From: Coix lacryma-jobi var. lacryma-jobi
Taxonomy: Eukaryota; Streptophyta; Magnoliopsida; Poales; Poaceae
DNA: 64,000 bases
Direction: 5' to 3'
NCBI GenBank assembly: GCA_009763385.1
Contig: CM019823.1
Location: forward strand, 27,309,668-27,373,667
The position numbers and the translations under genes were made by a program. The notes under the pieces are model-generated. The model was not told the origin of the DNA, searched no databases, and saw nothing but the letters and a program-made list of their open reading frames with translations. Positions 12,107 through 23,869 of the stretch are shown in pieces (positions within the stretch are counted from its first letter, which is position 1; every line of letters starts with the position of its first letter).

Positions 12107-13086
12107 GTTGCATCTAGCCATTTGTCAGTCCAAAATTTAACTGAGTTACCTTTGTTTGGGTGACAATGATCCATTTAAAGAAATTTGTCCACAAACTTAG
12201 TTATATCCTTCTACCATAAAGATCCCAGAGACCTTTTTGCATGAGGGGTGTCACTGTTGGTATGAAGTTTGCTCCAAGTGAGCTTGACCCAAGGGATATT
12301 AGCTTGTTTGTAGAATTTGTCTAGGAACTTGAGAAACAAAGCTAAGTTCTGGTTTCTCGTATCCATAATAACTAGACCACCTTCCTCTTTGGTTATGCAT
12401 GCCATTTTCCAGGTAGCAAGCCCTTATTGTTGATGTAGCCACTGCTCCACAAACAATGCTTTCTATATTTGTGAATTTTGACTCAAAATTGTCGGAAGAA
12501 TTCGCAATGTGCACATACAAAAGGTTGCAAGTGTCGAGAAAACTGAGTTGACCAAGGTTAATCTACTTTGATAGTTGATAGGAGAGGAATCTACTAACAC
12601 CACTGAGTTTTCTTTCAACTTTTGAAACCAGAGTTGAGAAATCCTGGATAGAGGGTTTGGTTGTTCCAAGAGGTAAAAGGTAGTCTAGGTACTCCCTCCG
12701 TATAGAAAATAAATGTCATTTTGGATATGGTTTGGATCAACACATTGAGAATATAAATCATGAAAAACTTTTAAATTGTTGAGTTTAGAGATGTAAAAAT
12801 GATATAAATAAATCTCTTGAAAAATACTTTCATAAAAATATACATATACCACTTTACAACAAATATTTTCAAAAAAAAAACAAGTGGTCAAAGTTATACT
12901 TTAGAGACCGTGCCACTGTCCTAAATGACATCTATTTCCTATATAGAGGGAGTATGTGAAAGACATTTTACCTACATCACAACAAAGGTTGCTCCTAGGT
13001 GCTTGCTTTTCTGATATGTCACACCGATTGAGACCAAAAAGGATTTATTGTAGTTGACATGGAGGCCACTTGAATCTGCAAAGGTC
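12107..13086 (-). mobile_element. LINE (non-LTR) reverse-transcriptase fragment, split by a MITE
   Basis: Minus-strand translation in pieces gives the C-terminal part of a plant LINE ORF2. From 13086 it reads FADSSGLHVNYNKS, then GTTKPSIQDF after the MITE, then SRLTLVNSVFSTLATFYMC-like and ITKEEGGLVIMDTRNQNLAL, and finally VKFWTDKWLDAT at 12107. The last blocks are the conserved tail of LINE reverse transcriptases leading into the zf-RVT domain. Several frameshifts and the MITE at 12692-12952 break it. The right end meets a palindromic MITE at about 13087 and the left end meets the Copia LTR, so it is an old fragment that served as target for later elements. Confidence 0.8.
12692..12952. mobile_element. 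Stowaway-like MITE (261 bp)
   Basis: Terminal inverted repeats CTCCCTCCGT... and ...GAGGGAG, AT-rich interior, and TA dinucleotides immediately outside each end (12690-12691 and 12953-12954) fit Stowaway (Tc1/mariner-type) MITEs. LINE protein homology resumes on both sides, so this is a clean insertion. Confidence 0.85.
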
Positions 13087-13398
13087 TAAACTTTAGTCCG
13101 TGTCACATCGATACTAATTTGAAGTATTAAATATAGACTAATTATAAAAGTAATTGTACAAATAAAGTCTAATTTGAGAGACAAATTTTTATTAAGCCTA
13201 ATTAATCTATTATTAGCATATATTTATTGTAGCACCATATTGTCAAATCATGGACTAATTAGACTTAACAGATTCATCTCGTAAATTACTTTCTATCTGT
13301 ATAATTAGTTTTATAATTAATCTATATTTAATACTTCAAATTCGTGTCAAACATTCGATGTGACAAAGACTAAAGTTTAATGGGTGAACCAAACACCC
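13087..13398. mobile_element. Palindromic MITE with long inverted repeats
   Basis: CTAAACTTTAGTCCGTGTC at the left is matched in reverse complement by GACAAAGACTAAAGTTTAA at the right, and the inverted similarity continues inward (ATTTGAAGTATTAAATATAGA against its complement). The interior holds AGCCTAATTAATC-type sequence common in a widespread grass MITE family. The right end reads ACCAAACACCC. The exact ends and the target duplication were not resolved. Confidence 0.7.
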
Positions 13399-13416
13399 TC
13401 TAAGAAGTTCCTTTAA

Positions 13417-13668
13417 GGGTCTGTTTGGAAGTACCCAGCTAAAATTTAGCAAGCTAAAATTTCAATGTAAAATTTTAGTCAGCTTAAAGTTTCTCAGCTA
13501 AACTTTAGTACAGTGTTTGGATGCTCCAGCTAATAGACTCGGCTAAATTTTAGCTGACTTTAGCTGGGTTAGAATAGTTATACCTAACTAAACTTTAGCT
13601 GAACTGTTTGAATGCCTAACAGCTAAATTTAGCTAGCTAAAATTTAGCTGGTGCATTCAAACATACCC
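13417..13668. mobile_element. Tourist-like MITE (252 bp)
   Basis: Starts GGGTCTGTTTGGA and ends AAACATACCC. The subterminal AGCTAAAATTTAGC words form inverted repeats. TAA is present on both sides (13414-13416 and 13669-13671), the three-base target duplication expected for PIF/Harbinger-type Tourist elements. Confidence 0.75.
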
Positions 13669-13970
13669 TAAATTAAAATAAAAAGAATATTGACAGAAGC
13701 TTGAGGGATAAGTAAAGTGTCATCAAATGATGAGAAAGTCTGCAAAATCTTCACTTAATGGATACGTACTTCAGTATAAGTCCAACGGCCAAGCTTTATT
13801 CACAATTGGTTTGAAAAAAAATTGCTGCTAGAAATCCCAAAGAAGAAGAGGGGAGAGAGACTAGAGAGAAGATATATGCTGAAGGCGAACTTTTTGAATT
13901 CGCTTCGGACAAGACAAGGAACGAACTCGTGCGATGCCGCCTTGGATAAATAGATTTATCCCTGAGGTCT

Positions 13971-14289
13971 GGGCCCACCTGCAGACTGCAGTGTTCCCCT
14001 CCCTCCTCCGCTTCCGGTTCGACAAAGCCGTGCACCGCACCGCACCGCACGCCATCGTCACCAAGAGGAAAGCGGCAAGCCTATTCCGCTTCTGCCGCCC
14101 CGCTCCGCTGAACACGCCGCCAGGTCTCCTTCCTCCAGAGCACGCCACCTCGGATCCCCCTCCCTGCTCACGTGCCCGGCGAGTCGGCGACTCGGCAACT
14201 CCGCCCCCCGCCCCCCGCCCTCCTCCACCGACCATCTACCCCCACCCCTCCTCGAACGGCGTTGAGTGGGATTTCATCAGGACTGGTTG
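13971..14289 (+). promoter_or_regulatory. Promoter and non-coding first exon of the LAZ1-like gene
   Basis: GGGCCCAC at 13971-13978 is a TCP/site-II type promoter element common in grass housekeeping genes. A GC-rich leader-like stretch follows and ends in a good donor, GGTTG|GTGAGC, at 14289/14290. The next plausible acceptor before the CDS is TATACAG at 16511-16517, which begins a second leader exon at 16518. The transcription start is inferred between about 13980 and 14050. GC-rich ORFs on both strands here are treated as chance. Confidence 0.5.
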
Positions 14290-14743
14290 GTGAGCCCTTG
14301 ACTCGCTCGGATCGTTCTAATTTGTTCTGATTTTCTCTCTCTCTCGTTTGCTTGGCCACGAGCAGTCGACTCTGATTCTTCCGTTGTAGGGGTTACTCCA
14401 ATGCATGCAGTTAATAGTTGTGGAGTTCTGGGGACTGGGGTACTAACCTGATCCTTCGACGGTTAGATTCGGTCCGTCTTCTTTGCACAAGATCGTTCCG
14501 AGTGTTCGAGTTCACGGATTAGGGCGCCATTACCCTGAAGTAGATAAACTTTTTTGGTGGTTTAACTGAACCCCCATGCCCCACGCTGATGCTGCAGCTA
14601 CCAGTTTGTGTTGATTTTCATGACATTCTATATTTGGCAATGTGGTGTTTACTTTGAATATTATGTCGAGGAGGCCTCAGCAGTGACCATTGTTGTCTCT
14701 TAATTGCTGTATTAATATCTTTGGTTTTATCCCCACTAAAGCC

Positions 14744-15020
14744 TTTGTTCAGATGCACATGTATCCATCTCAATCCATGTGTGTTGTAGTGGATTGTGGT
14801 GGAACTTAGTTTAATTTCCACCCCAATCCACTTCGATACATGTTGATTCAGGTGAATACATGTGCATCCAGGTCGGTCTTGTTTCATTGTTTGGATGCAC
14901 TCGTATCCACTTCAATCCATGTGTGTTGAAGTGGATTGGGGGTGAAAAATAGTTTAAGTTCCACCGTAATCCACTTCAACACATGTGAATTGAGGCGGAT
15001 ACGAGTACATCCAAACAATG
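14744..15020. mobile_element. Two adjacent related MITE-like copies in intron 1
   Basis: The second copy (14885-15020) has terminal inverted repeats CATTGTTTGGATGCACTCG / CGAGTACATCCAAACAATG. It also carries an internal inverted pair, AATCCATGTGTGTTGAAGTGG against CCACTTCAACACATGTGAATT. The first copy (about 14744-14884) has the same internal layout with more changes (CAATCCATGTGTGTTGTAG; GTGCATCCAGG at its end). The class is uncertain; TIR style suggests a small DNA transposon. Confidence 0.65.
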
Positions 15021-15207
15021 AATTAAGGATAGGTATTCAACTTTTACCATGCATCTGCATGTAGAATCGGTGTGGAAACCACATGTAGAGCAGTGGGTAG
15101 TGGCTGTACTGCTGTAGTTTTCTTAGATAATGGAATGAAAATGTTCAACCTCTCCACATCATGAGATGCTTTAGCTGTTTCTTATCACAGTAGCTGCTTG
15201 GTTTTCA

Positions 15208-15699
15208 GATCGGACGACTAATCGCGATTAATCATGATTAGTCGTCCTTATCGTAACTTCGTTCTCGATAAGGGCGTTCGATTAGTTTTGGTCGATTAGA
15301 AATCTTATCGTCCGACTAATCGCGACTAGTCACGATTAGTCGTCCGATCAGCCTTGTTGGACGACTAGTTGGGAAAGAAGATAATCAGCTAAATAGGCAA
15401 AATAGTAAAAAAACAACACTGTAAAGACTAAAGAAAATATACAGATTAGGAGAGCAAGGCAAAACAACTTAACCATCTGGCATCAACAAGCAGCAGCTAC
15501 AAGTAAGTGTCCAGATCAGTAGTAAATCACCATGATAATGATTCATTAAGACATGATTATGACCATGTTTACATATATTTACATCACATATATACTATAT
15601 ACATGGTGGATCGGGTTATCTAGACACTAGGACGACTAAATGTCCGATTAGGCGACTAGACCGATCAGACCGACTAATCGCGATTAGTCGTCTGATCGG
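15208..15699. repeat. Three copies of a CGACTAATCGCGATTAGTCG-type palindrome in intron 1
   Basis: GACGACTAATCGCGATTA at 15213, CCGACTAATCGCGACTAG at 15312 and CCGACTAATCGCGATTAG at 15670 each sit in longer palindromes flanked by GATCGGACG or its complement. Outer copies face each other, as in the subterminal structure of a DNA transposon of about 490 bp. TE identity is inferred. Confidence 0.6.
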
Positions 15700-16529
15700 T
15701 GGTCTTACGACTAGCCTCGATGATACGATATGAAAACACATAGTTCATATATAGAACAAAATGCTGAATAAAAGAGATCCATAGCCTTAACTGTTTGGTG
15801 TGTTTATGTGGTTGCCTCTTGCTCCTGTGCCTGTGCCTTTACTGATTGTAGGTTCTGCTTTTTTATTCTTGGTAACTGGAACATGAGATCCTTCAACAGT
15901 CACTTGTAAGCCTTTTGCGAATGTTGTCATTAATTTGCCTAGCTACAGTAGAAATACTATGTCACTGTTCACTGATGATTTGCTTGTACCATCTTCTATA
16001 GTACATAAATGCAGATTTTTGCTAGTTTTTCTGAAGATGTTTATCCAGGAACATTGATAAAATCTTTCAGCCAGAAGGATTTGTTGATTAGTTCAGCTGT
16101 TGCAGCTTTGTATCCGTGAAAGAATCCAAGTTATATTGAAAAATAGCAAACTTGTATGCTGATTCTTGCATTTTTTTTTTGGCTGGAGAATATAAATGCA
16201 CACCCACTAACCCCTACTTGTTTGAAGAATAAATCATAGTTATTAAAATACATTAACATGCAGTTATTTGCTGACCTCATAGTGAGTTGCCTTAGAAATA
16301 TAGGCTTCCATTGGTGTCAAAGGCATTTCCAACAATGTGTTGGCTGTGTAGGTTTCAAATCCTATAGGACTATAATATAATAGGACAGACTATCTCGGTT
16401 GGAATAATCGTTCAATCTTATATGCAGTTTCTTACCAAAGATTCTAGTATGCTGCATTCTTTGTCGTTATGCTTTAGAAGTTTTTAAACAAATCGGCTTT
16501 TGTACTTTTGTATACAGGGAAGGACCAGC

Positions 16530-16610
16530 ATGCTCTACAGAGAAGTGTTGCAGAGCATTAAAAGCAGTTTGGGAAGACTGCAGAAATACCAAAAAAGATT
16601 GCCCTTCTGA
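16530..16610 (+). CDS. Possible upstream ORF in the LAZ1-like leader (26 codons)
   Basis: In the second leader exon (16518-16697) an ATG at 16530 opens a 26-codon frame ending at TGA 16608-16610, 87 bases before the main ATG. If the exon is used as inferred, this uORF would be scanned first and could reduce translation of the main frame. It may equally be chance. Confidence 0.3.
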   Translation: MLYREVLQSIKSSLGRLQKYQKRLPF

Positions 16611-16697
16611 ATCCTTCAATCTTGTAGCCTGTAAAAGAACAAAGCCAGGAGTAGCTAAACTGCTAAAGAAGACAATCCCAACACTTCCTCATTCAGT

Positions 16698-19600
16698 ATG
16701 GCACTGAAAAATGTGATCCGTTTCATTTTGGTGCTGGCCCATGTGAGCAGTTGTCTGGCTCGATCAGGGAACATGTTCTCTCCTGGCTTCATTTCAGCAT
16801 CAAAGGCATTACCAAGCTGGCCAATTTTGAGTGCAGGAACATCTGTAACTGTGGCTCTTGTTCTATCGTTATTTCTAACCTTTGAGCATCTGTGTGCATA
16901 CCATCAACCTGAGGTATTTTGCTTTCATACCTTGGTTTTGATTTATTAATATTGTACGTACTAAAGATTTTATGTGTGCAAGATGTTCTACTATCCGTCC
17001 TGTTCTTATCCATTTCACTTTCTGATTGAGTTAATAACTATGCATATTTCAGGAGCAAAAATTCATGATTGGTCTGATTCTGATGGTTCCAGTATATGCT
17101 GTTCAATCAGTAAGTAGAAACAGCTATTTTTGCTTTCTATCCCAGAATTTGTGCCAATAAGTTGCCATCACTTCCTAAATTAGTTTAATGTTCATATCAT
17201 AATTATGATACTTGGAGTGAGAATCTGAATGCTGAATATATTCGGATGGTACAAAAAGTCAAAAATACAAAATAATTACAATCTTGTTATTTGTCTTCGT
17301 CCTACTTATGTAATTTTTTACAAAGTTGTTTGTTCTCCTTGCTATTTGTTGGTAGTCATACTATTATGTTATCTGGTTCATCCCTCTTTAGTTTTGTATA
17401 TAGCGATATAAGATGAGATCACATTAACCTTTACATACATGTTCACCAACTGCAACCCACTCTTTAAAATATGCTGTATTTGATACACTTTATTATAATA
17501 CTTGTATTCCCTTATTGCAACTTGTTTTGGCTTTCACCAACCTGAACTTATTTTGTGGTATTCATCTGTTCAAGAATAGGCGATTGGACCATATATGGTC
17601 ACTAAGAAGCAACTTTGACTGAACTTTTGCAGTAATGCATAAGTACAAAGCTACAGAGTATTGAGATATTGTACACTTAAAGTTGTTTTCATAGCAAACT
17701 TATAATGGTACTATTTTCATAACATGCAGCTAAATATTTTGTTTATATATCAGCGGTCAAAGTTGAAGTTTGTTTGCTGGAATTTTTAGACATCATATAC
17801 TTCTGAGTAGTGGAGTAAATTCTGAAACAACCTTGATTTTGTTTTTTCAGTGTTGGCAGCTTTTTTGTTTGCTCTTGTAAATATATAACATTTCTTGTGT
17901 TTTTTTGCAGTTCTTTTCATTACTGAATTCCAATGTTGCATTCATCTGTGAACTGATGCGTGACTGTTATGAGGCATTTGCCATGTATTGTTTCGAGAGA
18001 TATTTGATAGCATGCTTAGGTGAGTATCTGAATATCTGTTGGAATTTTGCACAAATGAAATATCTTCAGTTGTCCTGCGTATTCGAGAAAAAAAAAATCT
18101 TCATTTAACCAATTGTTGGAATTATGGCACACCAATACTCCATTCTCAGCAGCAGAATAAAGAGGAATTTCGCTCTTAAGCAGAAGGTTCTGATTTGTGT
18201 TCTCATCTGTGGTAACCACCAGGAGCAGCAGCTGGTCTGGCATGCTGTACAGTTTTGGTGTGTGCCCATAGGCATTAATGTAGATCAAGGATCCCTATTA
18301 TAGAAAGTTTTTTTTAGGAAATACTCCCTCCATTCCAAATTATAAAACATTTTGACTTCTCTAGATGCATTGCCTTTCCTGTATATGTAAGTGTATAGCA
18401 AAAACTATGTATCCATAAAAGCCAAAATGTCTTATAATATTGGAATGGGTGGAGTACTAGTTTTCATCACTTGAGTAATACAAAAAAAAAGCTAATATAG
18501 GTATATGTATCTGAGTTTGGTACCCTTGATCTTTTTCAAGCTCTGACATTAGTGATGATGTAGAGTCCCATTTCATGCTACTATGACTTCTATAGCATGT
18601 GTTGTTTCATTTTTATACTGGCAGTCACCCTTCAATGTGATGCAATTTTAGATTTTGCTTTGGTTACTCTATTTCTTACATATTATGGTCCTGTTCATTT
18701 TGAATACTTTGCTCTTAATACTTAGGGCACACCACTAAGTTGTCCTGATGCAAGATAAACCTTTTCATTTCAAAAATTGATTGATCAGGTTCATGTTATT
18801 TTTTTTCTAATAAAAATAAAATAACTGATGTTCTGCACCTGCTTGTTTGCCACTATCTGCTACAAAACCACTTCAACTTGACCCTTGTGTTATCTGCTAC
18901 ATAAAACATTGTGGTGTCTTGTCCATCACTTGGTTAATGTCATTACTTACAAAAATATATGTGATCATAAAAGAAATATAATTGTATCAAAGTATTCATG
19001 TGGAATGACATCCTTTACATTCTTCAACAATTCGAATTTACAGAAATAAAAATTTGATCATAAATAAGTATGAGAATTTGGTAAAATTCCTAAGTCTGTT
19101 CCCTGTTTTAGTTTGATCATGCATGGGCCTGCATAGTTTGAATGATGGTTATTTGGCTCAAATCTTGTTTTCTAGTTTATGTAGTTATATTTTAGCTTCC
19201 TTTTTTCCCCCCTTTATCATGTTTATATGACCGTTTTTTTCCCATTTAAGGTGGGGAGGAAAGTACCATTAGGTTTATGGAGGGTCGGCTCCAAATCAGT
19301 GAGAGGTCACCTCTGCTAGATATTGATTATGATTATGGCATTGTGAAGCATCCTTTCCCATTGAACTGCTTTATGAGAAATTGGTACCTGGGTCCTGACT
19401 TCTACCATGCTGTGAAGATTGGTATCGTGCAATATGTATGTATGCATGAGGGGTCACATTTCTCTAATTTGCTTGATCCTGTTTAATACTTTAATCTGTT
19501 CTGATTGATTGTTGTTTCCTACTTTCTAGATGATCCTCAAGCCTATCTGTGCTGTCTTGGCAATTTTCTTTGAACTTCTTGGGATCTATGGAGAAGGGAA

Positions 19601-21567
19601 GTTTGCGTGGAAATACGGGTACGAGTATGAATCAATTCCATTGCTTGCGCTATTGTTCTTTTGAATACTTTATTACGGAATTATAAGTATACTTCTGTCA
19701 AGAACAGTCTAACACCTAGTCAATACCTGCCTGCTTAAACTTCAAAATTTGTACTCAATGACTGAAAAGATTTGAAGTTTTGCATCCTCATGAATTTGTC
19801 GATTCATTTGCAGGTATCCATATTTGGCTGTTGTTCTAAATTTCAGCCAGACGTGGGCATTATATTGTCTTATACAGTTTTATACTGCTACCAAGGAGAA
19901 GCTGGAACCTATAAAGCCCCTGTCCAAGTTTCTTACTTTCAAATCTATTGTATTTTTAACCTGGTGGCAGGGTGTTGCTGTTGCGTTTCTTTTCTCAACT
20001 GGGCTTTTTAATGGACATTTGGCACAAAGGTTTCAAACACGTATCCAGGATTACATTATATGCCTTGAGGTGTGTTTTATCTGACCTTTTTTTTGTCCAC
20101 TGTCGTGGTTTAGCTTATGCCCAATTTTGGTTGGTTCACTTTTCCATATGATGCCAGAACAACAAAGAAAAAAACTTTAATGTTAACTTGCTAGGTCATT
20201 CCATGCTCTGTTTTCTTAGCACGTCTCCAACAGCACACTCTAAGCTGATAAATATGGAGGAGAGAGAGACCATAGCAAGTAGCCCTGAACATCATGCTGG
20301 AGAGAGATGTATCATGAAAATTGCGAGATAATGTGCTGAGACTATCTCTTGAATCTACGCTAATCTCTTGCTTTTGCACTATTCAGTGGTTAAAAATTGA
20401 TTCAGCTAGCTCTAAATCTAGATCTGTAAGCTAAGATCATTGGAGGCACCCTTAGGAAGTAGTTATATCTATCCATTAGTTAATTATATGAAAAATCTAG
20501 ATCAGTGCTAATACTCGTGTACCTGTTTCTTTCCTGGAAAATAATACTATATACTTGTGCTAAGTATTATCTTGAATTGTCTTATGTTATTCTATGGAGT
20601 CTGTTATCCTGATATTAGCTGTACTGTGTCACTGTTAAAATTTTGTGTGCTCATATCGATGATATTTGCTGTAAATTAATTTCTACAACTTCACCTTATG
20701 TTCTGTGCAAAACATTGTGAAGAGAATAGATGCTGAAACCTGCTAGTTTATGTTCAATATTTTTGGGTTGTTTTCCCCATGAATTTCTTTGCTCAAGTAG
20801 ATCTTGTCATGATAATGCTTTTCTTTTTGGCATGCGTACATCCATTCTGTTCATCGTGTTGATGATTAGTATTGATGCTCATATCCTTGGCCGTTTAAGT
20901 TCATTCCTGTAACACCAATCTCTTGATTGACAGATGGGGGTTGCGGCAGTGGTCCATTTAAAAGTGTTTCCAGCTAAACCTTACAGACGTGGGGAAAGAA
21001 GTGTTCCCAATGTTGCTGTCATGTCTGATTATGCGTCACTGGGAGCTCCTGATCCTGAAGAAATCGGAGGAGGGATTGACAGCTTAACAGTCTTGCAAAG
21101 TCCTGCCACTAAAGACAGGCGGTTGAGTTTTTCTCAGAGTGTTCGTGATGTTGTGTTGGGCAGCGGTGAAATCGTATGCTTCTGATACTCAAGTTGCTTC
21201 ATCCTGACATGTTCAATCTGTCCTAACTATTGACATGTTTGTTTATGTTGCAACTTTTCAGATGGTTGATGACGTCAAATATACAGTTTCCCATGTTGTG
21301 GAGCCTATGGAGCGAAGTTTTACAAAGATAAACAAGACAATTCATCAAATCTCAGAAAATGTCAAGCAGCTTGAGAAGCAAAAGAGGAAGTCAAAGGATG
21401 ACAGTCATCTTATTCCTCTAGAACCATGGTCAGAAGAATTTGCAGAAGCTCATGATCATGATGTGGGTGGTAGTGTCAGTGATAGCGGATTAGCTAAGAC
21501 AAGGTACAACAGGATCTTGAATAGGCCCCGGAGGTCATTCGAGTCCAGATTGCGCAGATGGTTCTAG
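16698..21567 (+). CDS. LAZ1/TMEM184-like DUF300 membrane protein, 8 coding exons
   Basis: Coding exons: 16698-16913, 17053-17109, 17911-18019, 19251-19435, 19530-19618, 19814-20069, 20934-21173 and 21262-21567. All junctions are GT-AG and the joined frame is open for 485 codons, the usual size of plant LAZ1 homologues. The protein starts MALKNVIRFILVL; TM segments include about residues 44-64 and 77-95. Conserved family blocks are EEQKFMIGLILMVPVYA, DCYEAFAMYCFERYLIACLG plus GEEST, WALYCLIQFYTATKE and LVFLTWWQG-like (FLTWWQGVAVA). The C-terminal 180 residues are hydrophilic and charged. The Solute_trans_a/DUF300 family has seven TM helices; Arabidopsis LAZ1 proteins act at the vacuolar membrane in vacuole integrity, brassinosteroid signalling and cell-death control. 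That role here is by homology. The ATG has A at -3 and G at +4. No disabling change was seen. Confidence 0.9.
18324..18454. mobile_element. Stowaway-like MITE in intron 4 (131 bp)
   Basis: CTCCCTCCATTCCAA at the left is mirrored by TTGGAATGGGTGGAG at the right, with TA at 18322-18323 and 18455-18456. It lies between exons ending at 18019 and starting at 19251 and does not touch splice sites. Confidence 0.8.
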
Positions 21568-22047
21568 CAGCCACTCGGTGCTGGTGGGTTAATTGATTTT
21601 GATTTTGAAAGTGGGGGTTAACCTGTTAACTCCGGTGGTTTATACATGATACAGCAAGAGGACATAGCGAGGACAAAATGAAAGCAATTCTGACAACTAG
21701 TAGTTAGCACGAGGTGGAGGCAGTAGCTACTTACTCTTGTCTATAGCTGACCCTGGGGCTCTTTCCCATTCTGGAAGGAAGCAGTAGCTACATGAGTTTT
21801 TGATGTTAGCGCCCTTGTTTGGAACTCAACCTTTTATTAGGACCGGCAAATACGGATGTATCCCGTTGCTTCCCAGAGTTCGTATAAAGTACCATGCATT
21901 AAACTGAGAGACTTGTTTAGAACTTACTTCTTTTCTAGGACGGGCAAATACGAATGTAACCCGTTGCTTCCTAGAGTAAGTAGAAAGTAACATGCATTAC
22001 ACAGAGATTTGTAATGCGGGTTAAGCATGGTTTTAAATTGAAATAAA
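21568..22047 (+). terminator. 3' UTR and poly(A) signal of the LAZ1-like gene
   Basis: After the TAG at 21565-21567 no further coding sequence follows. AATAAA at 22042-22047 is the best polyadenylation signal. The UTR would be about 500 bases and includes a 99-bp-offset duplication. Confidence 0.5.
21838..22013 (+). repeat. Tandem duplication in the 3' UTR
   Basis: AGGACCGGCAAATACGGATG at 21838 recurs as AGGACGGGCAAATACGAATG at 21937, and the similarity continues through CCCGTTGCTTCC, AGTA(C/A)CATGCATTA and GAGA. The two copies are about 80 bp long at 99 bp offset. Confidence 0.75.
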
Positions 22048-23590
22048 GAAATCAAATAATCCAGTTGGTTTAATGCTTGCATGCTCGTCACAAGTTTGGC
22101 ATGTATGCTTTCTTTTTAAGAAATCCAACGGATCTAGGTCGATAAGACTTGAGAGGCCTTAAGCTATCTAGGTAACTGAGGGTTTCTTTGGAACGCAGTA
22201 TTAGAAAAAACAGAATAAGGAAAAACGTAGAAATAGGATAGGATTGCAGTCTTGCAGGTGAAAAACAGGGGATTTGAAATCGATAGAAAATTTTGAGCAG
22301 TTATTTGGATGGGCATAGGAAATTCATAGGAATAGAAAACTTAAACCACCTATCATGGTACTTACTTTAGCCAACAGCATATTTGTCTGCTAATATCATT
22401 ATAATAAAGAAGCCATCTACCAATGGGCCACTCGAGAATCATCTACTGCTTGATGTTCCCTAGCCTAACCTAGCTGTGACTCGAGAATCATCTACTGCTT
22501 GATGTTCGCTAGCCTGAGCTAGCTGTGACTCTGTGAGATGTCGCTACCTACATCTGGGTCAGCAAAACTCGATCTTACCCCCTCCTCTATCGTTTTCATC
22601 TGCTCATTTCACTAAAGCAGGCAGCAGGCAGGACGCGCGTGCGACCGTGCGAGCTGGAGCGGCAAACACGGCGCGGTGGCCATGCGCGAGCTGACAGACG
22701 CGGCATAAGACGCTAGACTACTCGAGCTACGGAGCGACAAGCAGCAAAGCACAATGTGCAGCTCGAAGCGATGAGGCGCTCGACTACTCGAGACATGGTT
22801 GGCGGGCGGGCAACGACGAACTTGAGCTCGCACTGGACGGGCGGTCGAGCAACGACGAGTTACAGCGGCGGCAGGCGGCCGAACCAACGCGTCGAGTTTT
22901 TTTTTTGTCTTCGTCTATGTCATGCTTGATGAGGTGAGAGGTCTCTCGAGCGACGATCCAGGACAAAGGAATTGACAAAAAAAGGTCGGACTGGATGTAA
23001 GATTTCCTCCGTTTTTTCTCTAGAATGATAGGATAGGAAGATTTCCTCTATTTTCTTGTGATCATTATGGAGGGGATGAAAGCATCTCCCCTATATAGTT
23101 TAGTATTAGCCTTCCGGTGTCATCCCATTTTCTTTGTTTTTGTTACTATTGTAATGTTTTTTTTACTATAATTAGATTAGATTGATCAGGTGTTGATTAG
23201 GGACTTAGGCTAATCAAAAATTTGTTCCGCTTCTGTGTATGAATTTTAGTACCTTTTTTTAGTTTTTAGTTTATTTTCACCTCAAAACAAGCATTGATTT
23301 GGTTGATATCTAGTATGTTCTTGCCATGTCCGTATGGTAAATGTGTATGGTTGTTGTCGGTATTGTCTGAATTCACCCTGAGCACATTTTCACCGAAAAC
23401 CGAACCGAACCGAACCGAAACCGACCCGAAATGTCGTTTTTTCGGTTTTTCGGTTCGGTGTCGGTTTTTGTTTTCACATATTTTGGTGTTCAGCTTCGGC
23501 TTCGGTTTCTATTTCATAGGACGCAGATATGGCGCGACTGGTCGCGCTGGACGCGAGTGCGCGACCCCTCCTCCGTGCGTGTTGCGCGTG
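22048..23590. other. Intergenic region without a supported gene
   Basis: Near 22187 GGGTTTCTTTGGAACGCAG resembles the end of a small grass DNA transposon, but no matching right end was found. About 22620-22900 is GC-rich with no recognisable protein. About 23390-23480 is built from CCGAACC/CGGTTTTTCGG words that form an imperfect inverted repeat. Confidence 0.4.
22430..22527. repeat. Two tandem copies of a 49-bp unit
   Basis: ACTCGAGAATCATCTACTGC... is repeated at 22430-22478 and 22479-22527 with only a few substitutions (CCCTAGCCTAACC against CGCTAGCCTGAGC). Confidence 0.9.
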
Positions 23591-23869
23591 ATGTAACCCA
23601 CTCCACTTCCCCGCCTCTTCCGGCTTTTTCCATTTTCAGCCAACATGCAAATACGCACTCCACTTCACCGTTTCGTTCGGCTTTTTCCATTTCGAGCAAC
23701 ATAGAAAACCTTTTAGCATACTCACGTACTGTAACAAATAAAACCCTAAGTTTTTTTTTGAAATGCTATAACTTTAGAACGGTGTATCTATTTTTAATTC
23801 CGTCTACGTGTTCTGTGTGACGAGATGAACAAACTAGACCACACTTACATATATTTTAAAAAATTATTA

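Noticed and set aside
13796..14293. ORFs on both strands in the LAZ1 promoter/first exon
   Set aside because: They are GC-rich, opposite-strand shadows. The donor at 14290 and the downstream leader exon fit a non-coding first exon better.
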